64,000 nucleotides of DNA from Thermoplasmata archaeon. Its GTDB lineage: Archaea > Thermoplasmatota > Thermoplasmata > Lutacidiplasmatales > UBA184. Shown one piece after another: positions 61,371-64,000 of the stretch. Position 1 is the stretch's first letter. The number at the start of each line of letters is the position of its first letter. The notes beneath the pieces are model-generated. The model had not been told where the DNA came from. It did no database searches and saw only the letters and a list, made by a program, of their open reading frames with translations. The stretch lies in NCBI GenBank assembly GCA_022750435.1, contig JAKIVS010000001.1, forward strand, positions 1 to 64,000, written 5' to 3'. The position numbers and the translations under genes are program-made.

Positions 61371-62837
61371 TCATCCGACACGCCTCGCACCGCCGCGGCG
61401 GGACCGGGCTACCGGTCGCCGCTGGGGGGAAGGCGTTTCCGGAGCATGAATCGTTCGTCCGTCTCCCAGGCGGACCAGCCGGAGCTTTTGGGACGCAGCC
61501 CGCGCCTGGGGGAACGCCCGCCGCAGGTCGACGAGGACCGGTCGGCGCATCCGCCGGGTCCAGGACGACGGCCAGGCGAGGTACTCCGGCCAGGGAACCT
61601 GCAGGACGGCCGCGTCGGCGCCTCGGAGGGCCTCCTCGACGGTGTCCACAGCGGTAACGACGGACTGCACGGAGGCCGGTTCGGCGGCGAGCCAGCGCCG
61701 GAACCCCGCGAGGGCGGCCGGGTCGTGGGCGCGGACTCGGACGCCGTGTCGGGCGAGCTCCTGGGCGATCGGAAGGGCCCTCGACTCGCGGAGGTCGTCG
61801 GTTCCTTCCTTGAACGAGAGACCGAGCAGGGCGACGGTCGCCCCCGCGCCCGGGGGGAGCTGGTCCCGCACGAGGGTGGCCGCGTGGAGGGTCTGGTCGT
61901 CGTTCGCACCGACGATCTGCTCCGCGAGGCGGAGGCGGACCCCCTGGTCCCGGGCCGAGCGGACGAACGCGCGCACATCCTTGGAGAAGCAGCTGCCGCC
62001 GAATCCCGGTCCGGCGCGAAGGAACCGCTCCCCGATGCGCGGGTCGCTCCCGAACCCCCGGACGACGTCGTCCACATCGACGCCGACCCGTTCGCTGAAC
62101 CGGGAGATCTCGTTGGCGAAGGAGATCTTCATCGCGAGGAACGAATTCGCTGCGTACTTCGTCATCTCCGCGCCGGCCGGGGTCACCACGACGAGGGGGG
62201 AATCGAACACCGCGTAGAGCGCCTGCAGGAGCTTCGCCGAGCGGGTGTCCTCGACCCCGACGACGATCCGGTCGGGGTGAAGCGCATCGGCGACCATCGT
62301 CCCCTCCGCCAGGAATTCCGGGTTGCTGGCGACCCCGAGCTCCTCGGGCCCCTTCCCCGCACTGGAGCGCAGGATCGGTGCCAACACCCGCTCGGCGGTC
62401 CCGGGAACGACCGTGCTCTTAACGACGACGAGGCGGAACCCGTCGGCGTGGGCGATCGCGGCGCCCAGGTCGCGCGCCCCCTTCTCGATCGGCCCAAGGT
62501 CGATGCGTCCGTTCGGAAGCGGGGGAGTGGGAAGGCAGAGGAAGAGGATCTCGGAGCTCGCCACGACCTCGCCGATCGAGTCGACCACGCGAAGGCGGCC
62601 CGATGCGGTCTCGGAGGCGACCAGTTCCCCGAGGCCCTCCTCGTGGAACGGGGAGGAGCCCGACCGGACGGTCTCCCGGCGGTCCGCGACGACGTCGTAG
62701 CCGGTGACTTGGACTCCCCGGCGGGCGAACGCGGCGGCGCTGGCGAGCCCCATGTACCCGAGCCCCAGCACTCCGACGGTGGGGGGCGGGGAGCTGCCCG
62801 ACGACTTACGCGGCAACGGTCCTCCCCAGTTCGGCAC
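61371..62837 (-). CDS. ugd: UDP-glucose 6-dehydrogenase family protein
   Basis: 488 residues. VGVLGLGYMGLASAAAFA near residue 21 binds NAD; LCLPTPP is near 100, VVKSTVVPGTAERVL near 130, SNPEFLAEGTMVADAL near 160, catalytic Lys lies in GAEMTKYAANSFLAMKISFANE near 210-230, and Cys in GPGFGGSCFSKDVRAF near 260. It oxidises UDP-glucose to UDP-glucuronate. The C-terminal 40 residues are basic and not conserved. GTG 62837 overlaps the end of uxs by 32 nt. Homologs can also act on UDP-ManNAc or GDP-Man, but the GalU and Uxs neighbours favour UDP-glucose. Confidence 0.92.
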   Translation of the reverse strand: MPNWGGPLPRKSSGSSPPPTVGVLGLGYMGLASAAAFARRGVQVTGYDVVADRRETVRSGSSPFHEEGLGELVASETASGRLRVVDSIGEVVASSEILFLCLPTPPLPNGRIDLGPIEKGARDLGAAIAHADGFRLVVVKSTVVPGTAERVLAPILRSSAGKGPEELGVASNPEFLAEGTMVADALHPDRIVVGVEDTRSAKLLQALYAVFDSPLVVVTPAGAEMTKYAANSFLAMKISFANEISRFSERVGVDVDDVVRGFGSDPRIGERFLRAGPGFGGSCFSKDVRAFVRSARDQGVRLRLAEQIVGANDDQTLHAATLVRDQLPPGAGATVALLGLSFKEGTDDLRESRALPIAQELARHGVRVRAHDPAALAGFRRWLAAEPASVQSVVTAVDTVEEALRGADAAVLQVPWPEYLAWPSSWTRRMRRPVLVDLRRAFPQARAASQKLRLVRLGDGRTIHAPETPSPQRRPVARSRRGGARRVG

Positions 62838-63789
62838 GGAAGTGGGCGACGGTCGCGGTGAGGCCCTCGCGGAGGGGGACTTCCGGGCTCCAGCCCAGGT
62901 ATTGGCGGGCCCTCGAGATGTCCGGACACCGACGGCGGGGGTCGTCCGGCGGCGTCGGCGCCAGCTCGGTCTGCAGCCGGACGCCCGTGATCTCGGCCAC
63001 GACCTTCGCGAGCTCCAGCATCGTCGACTCCTTCGGGTTGCCGAGGTTGACCGGGCCGCCGTCCGGGACTGGGTCCGCGGTCATGAAGGCGCGAAGCCCC
63101 CGCACGAGGTCGGAGACGAAGCAGAACGAGCGGGTCTGCTCCCCCGTCCCGTACACCGTCAGGGGGCGACCCTGGAGTGCCTGGGTCACGAAATTCGAGA
63201 CGACTCGGCCATCGTTCGGGTCCATCCGCGGTCCGTACGTGTTGAAGATCCGGGCAATCCGAACGTCGACGGAGTGCACCCGGCGGTAGGCCATGGAGAG
63301 CGCCTCGGCGAACCGCTTGCCTTCGTCGTAGCAGCTGCGGATCCCCACCGGATTGACGCTTCCCCAGTAGGTCTCGACCTGCGGGTGGACCTCGGGGTCG
63401 CCGTAGACCTCGCTCGTGGAGGCCAGCACGACGCGGCACGACGAGCGCCGCGCGGCCTCGAGGACGTTCCGAGTCCCCGCGGCGTTCGCCCACAAGGTCT
63501 CGATTGGATGCGCCTGGTAGGCGGGCGGCGAGGCGGGGGACGCCAGGTGGAAGATCCCCTGGGCCAGCGGAAGGTCGGGAGACGCCGAGAGGTCGGCGCG
63601 CAGGAGCTCGCAGCGACCCGTCGCGAGCGCGTCCTTCAGGTTCTGGTCACGCCCGGTGAGGAAGTTGTCGACGACGACGACCCGGTGGCCGGAGGCGAGG
63701 AGGGAGTCCACGAGGTGGGAGCCGACGAACCCGGCGCCGCCCGTCACGACGAACGGCGTCGACGGCGAGGCGCCCCCGGAGTGGCTCAC
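62806..63789 (-). CDS. uxs: UDP-glucuronate decarboxylase (UDP-xylose synthase)
   Basis: 327 residues, SDR fold. FVVTGGAGFVGSHLVDSL near residue 13 binds NAD; the family-specific HLASPASPPAYQAHPIETL is near 80, the Ser-Glu lies in LASTSEVYGDPEVHPQ, YWGSVNPVGIRSCYDEGKRFAE near 142-162 holds the catalytic YxxxK and Arg, and IARIFNTYGPRM follows. These are diagnostic of UXS. It decarboxylates UDP-glucuronate to UDP-xylose, so the operon runs UDP-Glc, UDP-GlcA, UDP-Xyl. GTG 63789 is leaderless below the box at 63811. Confidence 0.93.
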   Translation of the reverse strand: MSHSGGASPSTPFVVTGGAGFVGSHLVDSLLASGHRVVVVDNFLTGRDQNLKDALATGRCELLRADLSASPDLPLAQGIFHLASPASPPAYQAHPIETLWANAAGTRNVLEAARRSSCRVVLASTSEVYGDPEVHPQVETYWGSVNPVGIRSCYDEGKRFAEALSMAYRRVHSVDVRIARIFNTYGPRMDPNDGRVVSNFVTQALQGRPLTVYGTGEQTRSFCFVSDLVRGLRAFMTADPVPDGGPVNLGNPKESTMLELAKVVAEITGVRLQTELAPTPPDDPRRRCPDISRARQYLGWSPEVPLREGLTATVAHFRAELGRTVAA

Positions 63790-63810
63790 GAGGATGGCGG
63801 TCTCGGCAGG

Positions 63811-63817
63811 CTATATC
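63811..63817 (-). promoter_or_regulatory. TATA box of the uxs-ugd-galU operon
   Basis: The minus strand reads AGATATAGCC, centred about 25 nt upstream of GTG 63789, giving a leaderless transcript for the sugar-nucleotide operon. Confidence 0.6.
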
Positions 63818-63936
63818 TGTCTTCGCCCGGGGCGCCGAGTCGCAAAAATCTCCGACGTTTGGCGCTCGCTACCAGGGGTGCGAGGAGTCCGTAGACCCAC
63901 GAGATCGACGGGCTCGCCCGGACGGGAGACGTCCGA

Positions 63937-64000
63937 TTACGGAGTGGCCGCTGTCGGCGCGACCCTCTCCCGCGTCTGGTGCGACTCGAGGAAGTTCCTC
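63937..64000 (-). CDS. Possible 3' end of a minus-strand gene cut by the window edge
   Basis: One minus-strand frame entering from the window edge reads NFLESHQTRERVAPTAATP and then TAA at 63937-63939. The codons look coding, but 20 residues are too few to name a family. The uxs TATA box lies between it and uxs, so it is probably a separate transcript. Confidence 0.35.
   Translation of the reverse strand, partial: RNFLESHQTRERVAPTAATP

Overview
The window is high-GC (roughly 68-70 %) genomic DNA from an archaeon, most likely an uncultured acid-adapted member of the Thermoplasmatota. That placement is inferred from gene content, not from a marker-gene tree. The evidence is a thermopsin (A5) protease, archaeal short-type triosephosphate isomerase, a ComA-type phosphosulfolactate synthase, an F420-dependent-type oxidoreductase, Kelch/PKD surface proteins, and TATA-like boxes (TTTATATA, TTTAAA, TTATAA) about 25-30 nt upstream of many start codons, the usual layout of leaderless archaeal transcripts. 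No rRNA, CRISPR array, IS element or prophage is visible. The window opens inside a tRNA-Ile(GAT) gene.

Layout. (1) 0.3-8.8 kb: a tight co-directional operon for a bacterial-type oxidative pentose phosphate pathway: transketolase, a transaldolase/glucose-6-phosphate isomerase fusion, a HAD phosphatase, 6-phosphogluconate dehydrogenase, glucose-6-phosphate dehydrogenase and 6-phosphogluconolactonase. This is unusual for an archaeon. (2) 8.9-16.5 kb: an alpha/beta hydrolase homolog without its nucleophile, an aminopeptidase T-like protein, a polyphosphate-glucokinase-like ROK kinase, an orphan NQR2/RnfD-like membrane protein, and a three-gene ABC-2 exporter. (3) 16.6-24.1 kb: a 2-oxoacid dehydrogenase operon (E1alpha, E1beta, E2, a second E1alpha, E3, LipB, an SDR epimerase-like protein). 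(4) 24.1-30.6 kb: a solo HsdR-N-like protein, secreted thermopsin, a G1 (eqolisin)-like secreted protein and a sugar GHMP kinase. (5) 30.8-42.1 kb: housekeeping and small genes (Nudix, DUF998, zinc ribbon, methyltransferase, pirin, PurT, TIM, ROK glucokinase, ComA with an added winged helix, F420/NADP oxidoreductase), plus a striking membrane/coiled-coil/KaiC-like ATPase. (6) 42.2-43.5 kb: a VapBC toxin-antitoxin pair with a palindromic operator, then a 750-bp gene-poor stretch with several inverted repeats. (7) 43.5-63.8 kb: a cell-envelope/glycan locus: two paralogous secreted phosphoesterases, a large Kelch-PKD surface protein, an alkaline-phosphatase-superfamily enzyme, GT39/GT4/GT2 glycosyltransferases, a sugar-nucleotide epimerase, a beta-helix protein, and an operon making UDP-glucose, UDP-glucuronate and UDP-xylose.

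How the genes fit together. The ROK kinases and isomerase can feed glucose 6-phosphate to the oxidative pentose phosphate operon, which would yield NAD(P)H and pentose phosphates. Triose phosphates pass through TIM to pyruvate and then to the 2-oxoacid dehydrogenase, with LipB supplying lipoyl groups. Glucose 1-phosphate can be diverted by GalU/Ugd/Uxs to activated sugars for the glycosyltransferases, which probably decorate surface proteins and lipids. Secreted acid proteases and phosphoesterases fit a scavenging heterotroph of acidic soil or sediment.
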